A stretch of 64,000 nt of DNA. Origin: Zychaea mexicana. Taxonomy: Eukaryota; Mucoromycota; Mucoromycetes; Mucorales; Lichtheimiaceae. This document shows, piece by piece, positions 37,601-50,900 of the stretch. Location: assembly GCF_025766255.1 (NCBI RefSeq), contig NW_026516693.1:124001-188000 (forward strand). Reading direction: 5' to 3'. Positions within the stretch are counted from its first letter, which is position 1. Each line of letters begins with the position of its first letter. The notes under the pieces were generated by a model that was given only the letters and a program-made list of their open reading frames with translations, ran no database searches and was not told the DNA's origin. A program made the position numbers and the translations under genes.

Positions 37601-40600
37601 TTATCAAAGCAACAATTAAGTATATAATACTTACTATATCAAGTTTCACCAAGCTATCCTCAATTGACATTGGTGGTAAAGCTCCAGTTCCAACCAAGGG
37701 ATCACTCAATGAGTGGTTATTAATGGGTATTTCGGATGCCTCGTTATCGCTGTTCCATCTGGCTTCAGTATTTAGGTATGGGAAAGCATCCGTCTGGACG
37801 CCAGTGTCGTGCTGCTCTCGTTTGTCATCGCTATAATCTCCAAGTAGCTCAGCGTACTTTGAGCTGAGTTGTCGCGCTTTGCCATATGATCCGTGAGCCA
37901 TATATAAGTTGATTGCCTAACAAACGTTTAACATGATGAAAAATGATCGATGGCGCAACAAGATCAATGTTTTTGAATTTCTACCTTTGAAAGAAGCGTA
38001 AATGCAACATTATGTATGTCGTTACGCAGGTAAAACGCTCCTGCTCGCTCATAAGCAACGCATATCTCCAAGTGCCAGCCACCCTCACGCGCCTGGTTGA
38101 TTGCATCTTCATAAAGGCGACATGTCTTGCCAAAACCTTTAAGGCTCTCGTTTTGGAGACTCGAGAGCTCGGCTTCAATAAGTGTCCAGAACATGATGTA
38201 GTTTATGCGACTGTGTCTGGCATATTCGTGCACCTTCACTTGGTTCTCGTGCACTTGCTTGAGATATTTCTTACGCTCTGCGGGCTCAAGTTGCTTATCA
38301 TCCTCTTGTTGATGTAATCTGTCCATCAACGCCAGCGAGAAATAGTGTAGGTATATCCGTGCATGTCGATGACAAGGGTGATCATCCACAACGTTGACGG
38401 TCTTGTATCCTGTAGCAATCGCAGAGTCTGTGTGCCCATACAATGTCTGCGCAATGATGTAAAACGTATCGTACCAGTTCAATATGAGTTCTGGGTTTGA
38501 GCTTTGTTTACAGCTCTCTTTGACATAGTGCTCGTTATTGAAGCCATCGTCACCGTCAAAGACATCGGGTGTATGTATATAGGTGTGTCCTTGTAATGCT
38601 TTGCAAACTCGTATGATACACATTGCAAACATATTTGTGTCGACGGATGATGACCAAGTGTGAATATCGTCATAGTTGCTTTCAGCTTCACGGAGTGTAT
38701 CGGCAATATTGTTGTTTAGGCAAAAGAGGATGACAAGACGATGAGTTTGGTGGAAGGCGACGTAGATCCGATCACCAGCAGATAGGGATAAGTTCATGCC
38801 CGCAGTGAAATACTTGAGGCATTCACGTTGATGGTATTTCCATTGGGTAACAAATACTGAGTATTGTAAATAAGCGCGTCCTTTTTCGTATATGCCGCTG
38901 TGTTTGTCTGCCAGTTGCAAGCCAATAGAACCAATTTCCTATACCATTGTATCATTCAACAATCAGAATTCCGTGTTGTGTCTTCTCTTGCTCAGCCATA
39001 ATGAGACAAATACCTCTGCAAAGCTGAATTTTTTGTACAATGTCGAATAGCCTATGCCTGCAAAATTGCAGCCGATGGTAAAGACTGGAGACACTCCATT
39101 TTCAAGGGACATTCTAATGATTCGGATGGCACAATAATACATTTCTGGCTTATTGCCTCCCCAATACGCAACAGTACAGCTATGATAGTAGTGTCAGTTA
39201 TAAAACAAAGCACATATGCTCAAAACTCAAAATACATTCACTAGTAACTTACAGCTCTTCCAAAACGCTCATAATCCCTCTAAGCGAAGGATCATCGCAC
39301 GGTTTCATATTTACAACCTGCTCTCTCCCAATGGCTCCGACCATTTGTTCTGCTTCGTCAAACTCCCGCTTGAGACTTTCCTCCGTCAAATTATCATGGT
39401 ATTCTTCACCGAGATCCTTTAAGCATTGGTGCAACGCTCCTCGTCCTTTATCATGTTGCTGGATTCCAAAGTAGTATTTGGCCTGCATTCGGAAGGCAGT
39501 CAAACGATCGATAGATGTACGTGCGTTTTTAAAAACAACTTTGAGCAGCTCTTCTGTTTGCTCGTTTTGGCCAACCACCCATGATAATGCAACCGCATTC
39601 GTATAGAGATGTAAGGTAGTTGTGTAGTTACTGCCTTCCCATTCATGTGCGGGATCACCCAGTTCAATAGCAGCACTATAATATGTAAACGCCATGCCAT
39701 GGGCGCCAGATGAACGTCCCTTGTTTCCAGCCTAACTTAGGGATGAGAAACTATTACGAGTTTGATATTTCAAATTTTCAATGGGTGTGACAATCAATAA
39801 TTCTTGTAGACTTGCCTCGATTAAAAGGCGACGATATGGCTCTTTGTCTTGAATTGTTGTCAACAACTCAAAGCATTTAATCAGATGATCGGCAGCCAGG
39901 AAACTATCAACAATTTGCTCTTCATTGTACAGTATAAGTCATCCACGGTAGGAGTAAACAACGATGAAACGTGCTAATACCTTTCATGATATGCTGAGCA
40001 ACAGCTAGGTGAATCTTGCTGCGTGTTCTGGCACCAGCAAGCTCGCCAGCAGCTTGAGCAATTCGGTCATGGGCCCATTTAAAGTCCTCCGGTCCAATTG
40101 GCATGATATAACCTTCTTGGAGAACCGCCTGCAATCCAATCATAGGATCATTGACGAAGGATGACTTTTGACTACCGCATAAAGGGATAGCAGTGCTGGT
40201 ACGCACCAAGGATGGGCGATGATGACGCTTTGTTTTGTGATCGCGGCTACTGCTCGTCGTTTCTCGTGCCGTGTCTTCGGATGCTGTGTCATCAACAAGC
40301 GAGCACTCGCTTTCAATATCACTGCTGATGTCGCTTTGCTCGTCCATTACGTCGGAGCTTAGCATAAGCTCTTTGACTGTGGTCCACGAGAAAGTATCAC
40401 CGATGAAGGAAGCCCACTTGAGCAAAGATTGACTTTCAACAGGTAGCTCTCGCAAGCGTGCAACCATAAATGAAACATCCAGTTGGGTATCTGACTCATT
40501 GCTGTAGGTCGTGGCTTCTTTGATTTCCGCCAGATTGTAATCCCATTCGTTTTTTTGCCAGTCAAAAAATATAAGCTTCTTTCGGTCGAGCGCCTGCAGT

Positions 40601-43513
40601 AGCTGGGCCGTGTAAAACGCGTTTCCATTTGTTTTCTTCAGAACAAACTCTGCCAGCGGTACCAAATACTCCCGCCTAACGTCTCTGGGTCGATGAAGCG
40701 TATCACATAGAAAGTCGATCGTCGATTCCATATCAAGTGGCTCAACGCTAATAAATTGGATAAAGGATGCGCCATTTTCAAGTACTTCACCGAGCATTGG
40801 AGTCACTTCTTGATCGCGGTAAGATATGAAAATGAGGATATTTATCCTAGATCTCATCAAAGATTCAAGAAGCTCCAGCGAATGGTCGTCTTATCATAGA
40901 GATTCTTTAATATTACATTCAAATTAAACAATCCCCAAAATTTTGATCTAATTACCTGCTTGATGGAGGTCATCCAAAAACTATATTGAATAATACACAT
41001 GAATTAAGATAATGAATACTTGCAGTTTTTGAACGTTTTCTTTGTTTTGGACTTACAAGCGTTGTCATGCACCAGTTACTGATAGCACGGAAAACACCGA
41101 TAAAAAGATTTTGAAAGCGCGCCTGCGTCTCGACGTTGTCCATGTGTATTTCATCGTCCGCCGAATCCACGTCGTTCTTCTGTAATGTGGAAGAGGTAGG
41201 ATCCAAAAGAGAACGCAGCTCAGGAACGAAATCATTTAGTAGTGACACATTACAAAATTGTGCTCCAAGGTGAACTTTGAGGTGTTCATGAAAGAGCTTA
41301 ATGTCCTCTTCCGATTCGCTCAGAATTTGTTGCAATATTTGGGATAGCGACTTGAGAACGCAGCTGTACGGAACCTTGTTTCTGGAGTCAAACTTGCTTG
41401 CGGCAATGTAACTATTTTTTTTGCATTAGTACCTTTTTGTATGCCAAAAACAAACAAACAAATATTACCCATGCTGTCTGGCAGTAGCCTGCACTGCACT
41501 AAACATTGTGGATTTACCTAAGTATGGAGTATAACTCAAGTTAAAATATATATTTATGGAAAATGTTAATGAAAGTTACGAGTACATTATAGCTCTTTAA
41601 TTACCTATACCACCTGGACCGTAAAGACTTACGACGACAGTTGAAGTTTTCTGTCTTGTCCCGTTTTTGTCTGTATAACTTCCTCTTTGTATGGCACTCG
41701 ACGTCTCGCTCTCGTCTACGCCGCTTACAAAGCTTGGAGAAGAGTTGGAACGCACGCTATTGTTGCAATCATCGCGCCGCGAGGAGTCGCTCAGAGTATC
41801 CGCTATGCTACTGATTGTGCTCACATGGTATCCACCAGTGGAAATCGAATTCGCAGTTTGGGCAGGCCGGTCGTGGCTGCGCAGTATTCGATTCGGCACG
41901 TACGTATTAACGAAATCGTCAATAAGGGTATTCATCTGCGAGATCACAGACCGTCGACCATATACGGTTTTCGGTAAGGTAAACACTGATGCAATGTCGT
42001 GTTGAGCGAGTGTGAATTCTTCAATCGCCTATATACCTCCTTTTCTTAGTTTTGCTTTAAAGATAGCTTCCATGTGTGTGTCGACCGTCTCACTTTTCAT
42101 ACCTTAAAGTTGATGTGATTTCCATCTCTTGTGCTTTCGAGTATGCGTTTCAGGCATTCTTTTAAATCTGATCGTAGACCATGAGCACTACTGTATCGAT
42201 CACCGGGGGTCTATTGTTGTTTATTTTTATGTGCCACGACACACGAAGTTTTGTCGTATTAGCAGCCTAATCGCTTCTAAAAATGTCAATCGATCTGCAG
42301 TATTACTTACCTTGTTTGTCATTTTCTCAACAATCTGTGAGATTACCTCAGGTACCCCTTGCTGAACTTCATGGATCAATGGCACCTTGCGACTCAGTAT
42401 ACCATTAAGAATTTCCAGAGGTCCGCCCTCGAAAGGGCTCTGACCAGTTAACAACACAAAAAAAGAGATTCCTAAAGAGTAGATATCCGAACGGTGGTCT
42501 GGTGTGTATGTCGTCCGGCCGGTTTGCTCAGGGCTCATATAAACTAAAGCAGTTTGCATCATTTGTGTCAGCTCCTTATTTGCTGCTATTTTCCGCCATT
42601 TTTCAGCGCTGAGATCGAGGGCTCTCGTTCCTGATCCAAAATTCCACACTTTCACAAAACCGTTGTTGTCGTCTGTTCTTTCCCATTGAAGACTTGACAA
42701 CTTGATTTGGCCGTGTGTGCAGTTTTGGCGATGAATGAACTCTATAGCGTCGCAGGCTTTGATTGCAAAACGCAAAAAAGTAATCAAGTCATATGTCGGT
42801 GCAGATTTTCTCATCACCAGCGTTTCTGGTGGCAGTTCGTTGGTGCTCGGGGATAAATCATTGGCCGTGCTGTATCGCGACTGTAACCATTCTCGTATAT
42901 TGGCATCAGTGCTGCTTGTTTCGCTTCTACTGTTTAGTCTATTGCTGCTGGCGGTGGGAGTCTTTGCAGTGTAACCATGTGGCGGGTCGTCGGCGGATCG
43001 GTGCTTGAGATAATTGTAGCCGTCGTCTGCATAAATTGCCACGGCAACGCCTGTTGTCAAGTTGAGATACTCTATCGGACACACTGAAAATGAAAATGAA
43101 CATTATTTTAGAGCACATTACACTTAGTGATCAGTAATGCTTTTGCGCTACCAATATAAGATGGGCCATGGGCGAGTTGATAAAGTTTTCTCATTATGTG
43201 AAATTCACGCTCAAGTTGCGTTGTGTTTGTTGATAGCTTCGCTATCACTGGCCGCTTGCTTGACACTCTACAAATAACGTAGAAAAGTGAGTTCAAAGAA
43301 TCGATACAACACACAATAATTTAGGGTTAATTTCATGGTACGCTTCTGTTACCTGTAACCATGAATGAGGCTGACATTCTCTCCGTGTGTCAAACTCATT
43401 GTCACTGAATCTTGGAAACGGTAGCTCGGAATCGTGAGATTTCCATTTAGAAGGTTGCTATAGCTGCTTCCACTAGCATCGTGAATGGAGATCGCAGAGA
43501 CTGAATCTGACAT
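34685..43513 (-). CDS. group X hybrid histidine kinase B (Mak2/Mak3/Chk1-type)
   Basis: Start ATG at 43513 ([20 protein letters not shown]); a longer in-frame opening upstream lacks an ATG. Stop at 34685. Same domain order as A: kinase-like domain (43.3-42.3 kb) with [17 protein letters not shown] in place of the catalytic loop, WNFG in place of DFG and intact YMSPEQTGR; ATPase with GPGGIG and K split by an intron near 41.6 kb; helical repeats (39.9-37.9 kb); GAF (37.56-37.05 kb); His[16 protein letters not shown] with His codon 36856-36858; HATPase with [12 protein letters not shown] (36.0 kb); receiver with Asp in SLLDYHMPQ (35084-35086) and FLTKPVNMK. The last exon ends in a short basic tail ([14 protein letters not shown]). 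It is closer to A than to C: both read [19 protein letters not shown] in GAF. Intron positions are largely shared with A and C, so the three descend from one intron-containing ancestor. Confidence 0.9.
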
Positions 43514-44748
43514 ATTGTGCCCCAAGAACTTGCTCTCTTTTGTCAGAAATTGCTTATACAAGTGTTAGTAGAGTATTATATACGAAAAGTTTACAGGTAC
43601 CATTTCTTACCCCACCCTAAAAAAACGAAATAAAAGGATGACAAGGGACAAAAGAAGTGAAAGTAGGCCGCATGTATTCTATTCACACGACGGACTCGTT
43701 GTCTTACAGTCCTTGCATCGACAATAAGGGGCTTTATGCACTTTTACAGACTGGTTCCTTCTATATTTGCTGATGCACGGACAAGATTTTCCCTTGAAGA
43801 CTCTTCTGCGTGTCCTCCAAACACCGCCATTAGTGAAAGAAAGAGTTACAAGAACAGAGAGAAAGGCGGCCCCACAGAACATTACCGCCGATCATTACCC
43901 TGGATAAGATGTCCTTATTTCTACCCACATTACTGCTTTCAGTGCTGTTTCTGATCCCGCCCCCCTTAATCTTATTATAGCACTGCGCCACATTACTTAC
44001 CTGTCATTTGGTTATGTCAGGAGAAAAGAGTAGGATATCAATAGACGGCGCCGCCTTTATATGCTCATCCATCATTATTTGTAGCTCACTGCAAGAACAT
44101 CTCTTATGTTTACTGTTATAGAAAAAGAAAAGGTTTAGTAGTTTAGTGCAACGTCCTCTGATAACGATATTACAACAGAATAGATTGTGCCCACTTGCTG
44201 CCGAGTCGCGATAAACTGATCTGCAAATGCATGCAAGCTCAATGAATAGGTAGGTTAGTGGAGACTGCGTGGATACAAATACGTGGATGTAACCAAAAAT
44301 CGATTTCCCTTTTTGTTGCTGGCTTATTAAGCGTTTTAGGTAGCAGATTAATTTTCAGATGAGAAATTCTTTTTGACATAGTAAATTGGATTCATAAATT
44401 CTACAAAATTTTGAGAGTGGCACTATTGATCATACCAATGCCAGACTACTATTAGATAAGCGATAGATAAAGATAATAGCTGCATGCGTGTTTCATATTA
44501 TTTCCATTCTCTACAGAAGGTCCCTTTATACGAGCTCTTGCTCGAGAAGCTTTCCTCGTGGTCGGGCATCAACTAGAAATTGCTCAAAGCGTGACATTAA
44601 AATAGTAATAGATTTCTGTAGAAGTACTCAAATCCAATTCTCTTTAAAGTATACCATGGAGAGGCTCAAACAGTAATATTGGCATGGTACACTTTCCTAA
44701 CTACATACCATCATCATGTGTAACCTGCCAAGGCCTTTTCACATCGCT
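43514..44748. other. intergenic region upstream of histidine kinase gene B
   Basis: About 1.2 kb, expected to carry the promoter of B. Small frames on both strands (for example 43679-43954) overlap each other and show no motif. No gene is supported. Confidence 0.45.
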
Positions 44749-44818
44749 AAGACAGACGTCCTTTTTTAGGCGTTCTATACGGAGTATGAAAACGCCTTTA
44801 TAGAATTGGTCTGTCTGG
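44749..44818. repeat. imperfect palindrome (about 30-bp arms)
   Basis: Left arm begins AGACAGACGTCC and contains AGGCGTT, then TATAC. After a GGA loop the right arm reads back through GTATGA, AACGCCT and GTCTGTCT. Outer 8-bp (AGACAGAC/GTCTGTCT) and inner 7-bp (AGGCGTT/AACGCCT) pairs are exact, with small mismatches and bulges between. It abuts the 3' end of the LINE copy. It could be a small inverted-repeat element that served as target, or part of an RNA hairpin. Confidence 0.5.
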
Positions 44819-46354
44819 TTCAAACTTTATTTATTAAACGGCCATATAAGCGCTTCGCCAATCGCATACTCGCTAAAGCCCGGTCGCCATGACTGGTGAA
44901 CAAAAAACCCCGTGAGCCAGAGGGGGAAAATGTAGAGCAAAATGATAAAGGACTTGAGAGAAAACAAAAAGGGGAGTATCTAGGGTTACAAGAGTGCACA
45001 AAGGTTAAGAGAGATAAAAAGTGGGGCGGGAGCTTGCGGCTACAAAGCGGCAAGGGACAGGGAATCTTTTTCTTGTTTTTTTTTGTGTTTTAAAGAACTA
45101 GTACAAGGAATTAGGGTGTGAGGGAGGGCGAAGGGGAAAGAGATAGGCGTGAATCAGCATTGGTTTGATCAAGCCATAGCAAAAAGTCGTTGCACGGGGT
45201 GGTGGCAATGCCAGTGTCTTCAGTGAATAGGTCGTCGTCGTGGCATAAACGATCGATGTCTCGGAGTAAGCTGGTGAGTCGGGGCCAACAAGAGCGCCAA
45301 TAACGTTTGGTGGTGGTGCTGCGAGGGCGAGTTCTTGGTAACGAGTTGAGTATGAAGGAGATAGGATCCAGGATTACAAGAGGAACTTGTAAACGCACAT
45401 GTGCTTGCAGACAGATGATGACATGGTCCCGAGATAGGTGATGGCGATCTGAACAATTGCGGCAGATAGCCTCCGGACGACCATTCGGCATCCAGCCAAA
45501 TCGCCAACGTATGAGACGACTTCGATGGTGGTATCGCATCGGGAGCCAAACGATTGGGTCGACACCCAGTGTAGGACGACAAGCAGAGAGCAATTTAGCG
45601 CGTGGGCCAAGAAGAGTAGATTCAAAATCGGTAGTATACAGGTTGCGAATAGCATGTGATAAGGCTTTCTTGTCAAATGGCGCCTCTGTAGAAGGGAGAC
45701 GTTGCCACAATGTGGTGCGTTGCAGGTGACGGTATCGGCTCGTAGAGACGACAGAAAGTCGCGGGACGAGCTTGGATATTAGAGCATCATCAGGTAACCA
45801 ATGACTTCGATTGAGAAATTTCGTTTGAAGAACAGCCACTCTGAGTTTCATAGGAGGGATATTGACCAGATGCTGCATGACCTTGGTTGATGAGGTGCTA
45901 TTCGAGCTGCCATAGAAGCGCCGAAGGCAAGCCGATTGGGCGTCCTCCAACAGTTTGATGTGCTTCTGGAGTGGCTTCTGGATGGCTAAACCATACTCCA
46001 TTTGAGGGCATATGAACTGACCATAGATCCTTGCAGCGAGCAAACGAGTGAGACCGGTAGGACTGAGGCCTAGAGAATTTAGGCAATTCAACGAGGTAAT
46101 CGCTTTCCTTGTGTTGTGGACGATCAGTTCTTAGACGTCCATAGTTGCCTTGCAATTGAACGGGATACCGAGATACCGAAAAATGTCAGCATTCGGAAGT
46201 GTAGTACCGTAAAGTTGGTAAGATGAGAGCGATGATACTGCCAATGAAGGAGAGGTGTCAGTGTTGAGGACGACGCACTTGTTCGGATTCCAACGGTAGC
46301 CGAGTTGGTAGCTGTGCTGCTCGCAGGCTGATAGTAGTGTTGGTAACGAGGTTT
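44818..46354 (-). mobile_element. 5'-truncated non-LTR (LINE-type) retrotransposon copy
   Basis: On the minus strand the copy keeps only the C-terminal part of a LINE reverse transcriptase ORF and a 3' region. The 3' end is AT-rich and closes with TTTAATAAATAAAGTTTGAAC. Short direct repeats CAGACAGAC (plus strand GTCTGTCTG at 44809-44817 and 46355-46363) flank the copy and look like target-site duplications; the 5' one sits in a short CAGA-repeat run, so its exact edge is uncertain. 5' truncation and flanking duplications are what target-primed reverse transcription leaves. Confidence 0.65.
45111..46354 (-). pseudogene. LINE reverse transcriptase ORF, C-terminal fragment with in-frame stop
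   Basis: Visible segments read LLSACEQHSYQLGYRWNPNK, then FRYLGIPF, which correspond to the region just after the catalytic YADD motif of non-LTR reverse transcriptases. The YADD itself is missing because of 5' truncation. A single TAA at 46131-46133 interrupts the frame, and the same frame continues on both sides. The C-terminal part has the typical post-RT domain (SPTGLTRLLAARIYGQFICP, NIPPMKLRVAVLQTKFLNRS) and a Cys/His cluster CRNCSDRHHLSRDHVIIC before the stop at 45111. It cannot make a working enzyme. Family level (L1/Tad-like versus other) is not settled. Confidence 0.7.
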
Positions 46355-46369
46355 GTCTGTCTGTCTGTA

Positions 46370-47940
46370 ACGCCTTCCACAAATGGAAGTACCAGTGCGG
46401 AGAGTGAAACGCGGTACAGTGGAAGTTCATGGGCTTACATTTAGGCCAATCAGAAGACTGTATAAGAATCCTTAAAGTAGCCAATGACAGCTCTGAATAA
46501 GCTTTTACGTGTAACACTTCAAAATACTGGTGCATGACATTGCTTTAATCTTAACTTGATCGAAGTAATATGCCATAGTAGTGTTCTGATAAATTTCTTC
46601 GTTATTATAATCCAGTTGCATAGCCTACTATTAAGGAGCAGGGCTCTGGTTGAGTCCTGCGTTGCCCGGCGGCGCCTTCACTCAGGTAAGCGCACCTGGC
46701 ACAACGACAATTTTTTTATCAACGACTAAATCCTTTCTGTATTACCGTATAGTGAGGATGACGTACCCTGTCAGCAGTGTGCGTAGAAAGCCGTAAGTAC
46801 TCTTGGGTATTTTTACGGGTTGTTACTTTTCTGTTCAAAATTACTGTTATTAAGCCCAGACATGTCTTACAGGCCTGAAATGCACCAAGCAATATTATAT
46901 TAAGACTGTCGCTGATACTTATATTATAACTTCAACACGACACTATTCCCCTTTGTATTTGCAATGACATTTACAGTAAAGAACATAGAGATAATTCTAC
47001 TGATACAGCTTTAATATTAATTATCGGCTGTGGATACGTTACATTAATCTTGTGCTGGATAAGAAAACAAGCATTAATTCATTATATTGTATTATAAAGT
47101 ACTGATCTAGTCTCCAACGCTTAAATTGCATGGGGTAACCCCCTGGGAAACATCCAAATCGTTGAATGACCCGGAGCTCAGCGTAGGAGCTCTTTCAGCC
47201 GAGCGAAGCGAGGCAGGTGGACGTTGATAAAAAAGACAATGATACTGTGTCTTAACACACAACGGAGCATCAAGTATAGAAAACGTTGCGAAGCACGCCG
47301 CAGGCTCATTTTCGCTTTTTCGCAACCACAGAAAATCACTGCGTATACAAACCAGTATCACTTCAGCAATGGGTCATTCTGATAGCATTATGCAGATCAG
47401 TATCATCCTATTTCATCCACAATAAACATGAAATCAAATACGTGATCGATAACTTCTAAGCAGGCATCAATGGCTCTATGTAAACTCAATAGCAGCAGTA
47501 AAGACAACAACTGACAGAACAAAATAGCGATATGTCCACCTTCTTCATCAGCATTTACCGCTGTCTTTATCTTCTGGAGTACATAGCAGCTACTATTTCC
47601 ATCATTCTATACTCCTTTTTAATTCGCGTTTTTCCTTGCAAGTACTGATATATTCACATCAAAAAAGAAAGCGAGCACTGTTTGCATTTGTTGGGGCACA
47701 TTTTGCTGCATAAAAAAAGTGGACCAATCAGAATCCAACTATATGGCGTGAACAGCTTCCCAACCGTGTCAAAATGCTCAAAACGCGTCGCCTTTTGCCA
47801 ACATTCCAAATTCGCCTTTCTGACCTACCCTTTTCCTAAAACCTTCACTTTCATGGCACTCTTACTTATCATCACTGTACCCATCGCTAAATTGCACCAC
47901 CTCGATCGTTCTCCGTTCTAGTTGAACATTAAAGTGCTAT
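46370..47940. other. intergenic region between the LINE copy and the Fanzor-like gene
   Basis: About 1.6 kb without a supported gene. It includes a GC-richer patch near 46640-46700 (GTTGCCCGGCGGCGCC), and a segment near 47140-47230 with GGGGTAACCCC and GCCGAGCGAAGCGAGGC that looks like repeat-derived sequence. A CCAAT motif (GACCAATCAG) lies at about 47722, roughly 220 bp before the Fanzor-like ATG, and may belong to its promoter. Confidence 0.4.
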
Positions 47941-50900
47941 ATGATGAAAACCGCAAGTTACACCAACAAGATAAACTTTTACACCGACGAAGAACTGCGG
48001 CTTGAGCCCATTACTTTGACAGAGACAAGATTGGACGCCGCGTACAAGCAATTGAATATCCACGTTCCGGGAGCTGAAAATCTCATCAAGATCACGAAAC
48101 AACTTAAACACCAAGGTCTGCAAGCATCCGAGAAGTCAAGTCTCAACAAAATACTCAATGGCGGCAATGACCATGATATCAACGTGTACCTGCGCACACA
48201 AAGCAACGAAGGGATTAAATTAAAAGGACTGCTACTTTTAGTAGCTTTGGCGCATTTATTCAACCTTCGTGTGCATTATTTTTCGACCAGGAAGCATGCA
48301 CGGATCATTAATCCTTCCGGCAAGAAGATAGTGGCCGTATTACACCATGTCGACTCGTATTTATGCACTTCTACACAATGGTTCAGCTTAGAAGACACTC
48401 CTGACCACAAAGTGAGCTTAGGAAAAGAAGGGTTATATGTCATAATGTGATATCTTTTTGGAAGAGTATGCCATCTAAACGGTGATTTCATTTTACAGGT
48501 ACCCAAAGAAAAACAAAACAAGCAAAAACCATCTGCACCATCAGCAAAGTCGGCAGCAACGTTAAAAATAAAGGTTGATGAAGAGGAGTCTTCATCTCTG
48601 GTGCGCACTGGTGTCAGCAAGGAAGAAATCATGACGACGTTCAAGACGGGAATCCAGAAATATGTTCGGCAACTCATCGACTCGGCCCTAACAAATGCAG
48701 TCAATGCGGAAGATGCCCTGACCGCTTTAAATCAATTACAACGTGATCATGCTAAGCGAAAATCATTACCACGCGTCTATGACACAATGCAACAAGAAAT
48801 TATCCGTAGCCATCCCGGTTTACAATTCTCCTCACCCTCCTGGTTTGGTGACCGTATAAAACAGTACAGGACTTTCGACCGATTTGGATATTTCAAAGAA
48901 GAGGGGGACGCCCTCATCGAAGAGACCAGATCGTTCGTACAAATTTGCAACTGGGAGCAGGTTCTCGGCCATTGCGAAGATGATGTTGATGATGGAAACG
49001 ACGACAAAGAAGAAGATAAAGCGTCGAAATCGTACGAGACCATAACCTTTTCGCTAAGGAATCTGCTGCGGACCGAAATTAAATACGATGATTTTCTGAA
49101 AGATATAAAAGACGAACAGCGACGCGTCGGTCGGTGCATTTCAGAGCTTAGCAAGGCAGGTGCCATATTGACCGATACTATTGTTACAGGGCGCGCTGCT
49201 CGACTATGCGGAATCAATAATCAGCAGCAAAATCTCGATCTGCGCAAATTGGCACCAAATTTTCAATTTCCACCAGATGCGGCCACCGTCATAACTATTG
49301 CTCCAATTCCTGAGGATCAAGAAAGGCTCGACACAGAAAGAATCTATAAAAGGGAACATTTTTAAAATTTTTTATCGGGTAAGCTCATAGCTACGTGCTT
49401 TGTGTGTGCTGGTGAATATTTGGTTCTCACTTTAAGTTGACGATTATGATAATGATTTTTTTAAAGGCTGTATCGGCTCTAGTATAAGCTCTACTCGAGA
49501 ATCATCCGTTTACTGCGAGATCCGAAAAGAAATCAATGACACTGGGCTCGTGTCAAAACAAGATGATTTCATGTTAAAAGGTGCAATGAATGACGCCTTA
49601 ACAGAATATTCGACGGCGTGTGATAACCTGTGGACCAGGAAGCGACACAATCGCGATCTTCGCGTTTTGGTGACTGCTTTATTAAGGCTGAATCTTGCGC
49701 CGGAACGGGTACATAAATACGCTGAGACACGAAAGAAGCATCAGCAAGACAAGGCCAAGGATAAGGAAGAAAAGAGCAACGAAGAAAACATGCCCCTGGA
49801 CAAAAGAAATTTCGTCAAGACACTAAATCATCACATGAATCAACTGGCTTGGGCTATGTGCCGCGATAGGCCTGAAGAAGCCACCAATAAGCTGTTCCAC
49901 AAAGTGCAGGAGTGGCAAGGAAAGGTAATGATACGTCGTCTTCTGTTTACCATTGATTATCATTGTGTGGATAGATCTACTTTTACTAACTTTATTTAAA
50001 AACTATATGAAGCTCGGTAAGCCCCAGTCGAAACCTGCTGTGTCTGACAAGGCCCCCTCCGAATCCAATACCTCCACCGATGCCAATACCACGCCCGAAA
50101 CCAATAGTGCCAAACCGAAGAGACAAGCACGTTTAGTTCAAAGAGAGCTAGCTATGTATGATCCGCTCAATGTTACAGACGACGATAACGAAGAGGAAGA
50201 AGAACAAGAAGGAGACGAGGAACAAGAGGGAAGCCCAGGCGTAACCGAGTGTGAACCTTCCAATCGACGTATACGTGCACTGACGTCCATTATCAAAAAG
50301 ATCCTTGATACAACCAAAAAACAAGCATCGACAAAGATCATTAAAGAGACGGCATTCAAGGGAACTGTCCTCACTGACAAGCAATGCAGCGCTGCCGCAA
50401 AGATTGCAAACGCTTTGCGCCCATACTACTGCCCTGAAGATCAAGATGATGAACAAGGTCCAGCTCCTGTGACAGTGCACCAGCTGCTCCTTTGGCATAC
50501 ATTACGAACGCTATCGTTGATATAATTGTTCCTCAACAGCAAGTACTTGCCGTGGCACCCGAAGTCCACCCAAATGACCACGCTATCCATCTATCAGCCA
50601 GTGCTTTGTATACGCTTGTCTCGGAAAAGTACGAGATGCCATGCCGCGCAACTGGAAAGACTGTCACCAGCAAGCGTCAAGCTGGAATTGGTGAAGCTCG
50701 CCGCGATGTGATTGGAGCGTTTTTCTCCCTCCCAAAGATATACAAAGCACTGCAGACAAGGGACCTGGTCTTCGCTTATCGTCTGACGTTCGTGAACCGT
50801 CATACAGTCCGCGTACTAGGTGTATCTAGACATGAAGAAAGTGACAGTGACCATGCCCACGATACCGAGAAAGCGCCCCAAGGAGGTCCCAGTAATGAAA

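Noticed and set aside
46630..46710. GC-rich patch with a GGTTGAGTCC sequence resembling a tRNA B box
   Set aside because: It lacks the conserved C of the B box, no A box sits at the right distance and no acceptor stem pairs, so neither a tRNA nor a SINE is supported.
47107..47361. 84-codon minus-strand frame containing the GCCGAGCGAAGCGAGGC segment
   Set aside because: Composition is not protein-like; the segment looks repeat-derived, but I could not find a partner repeat elsewhere in the window.
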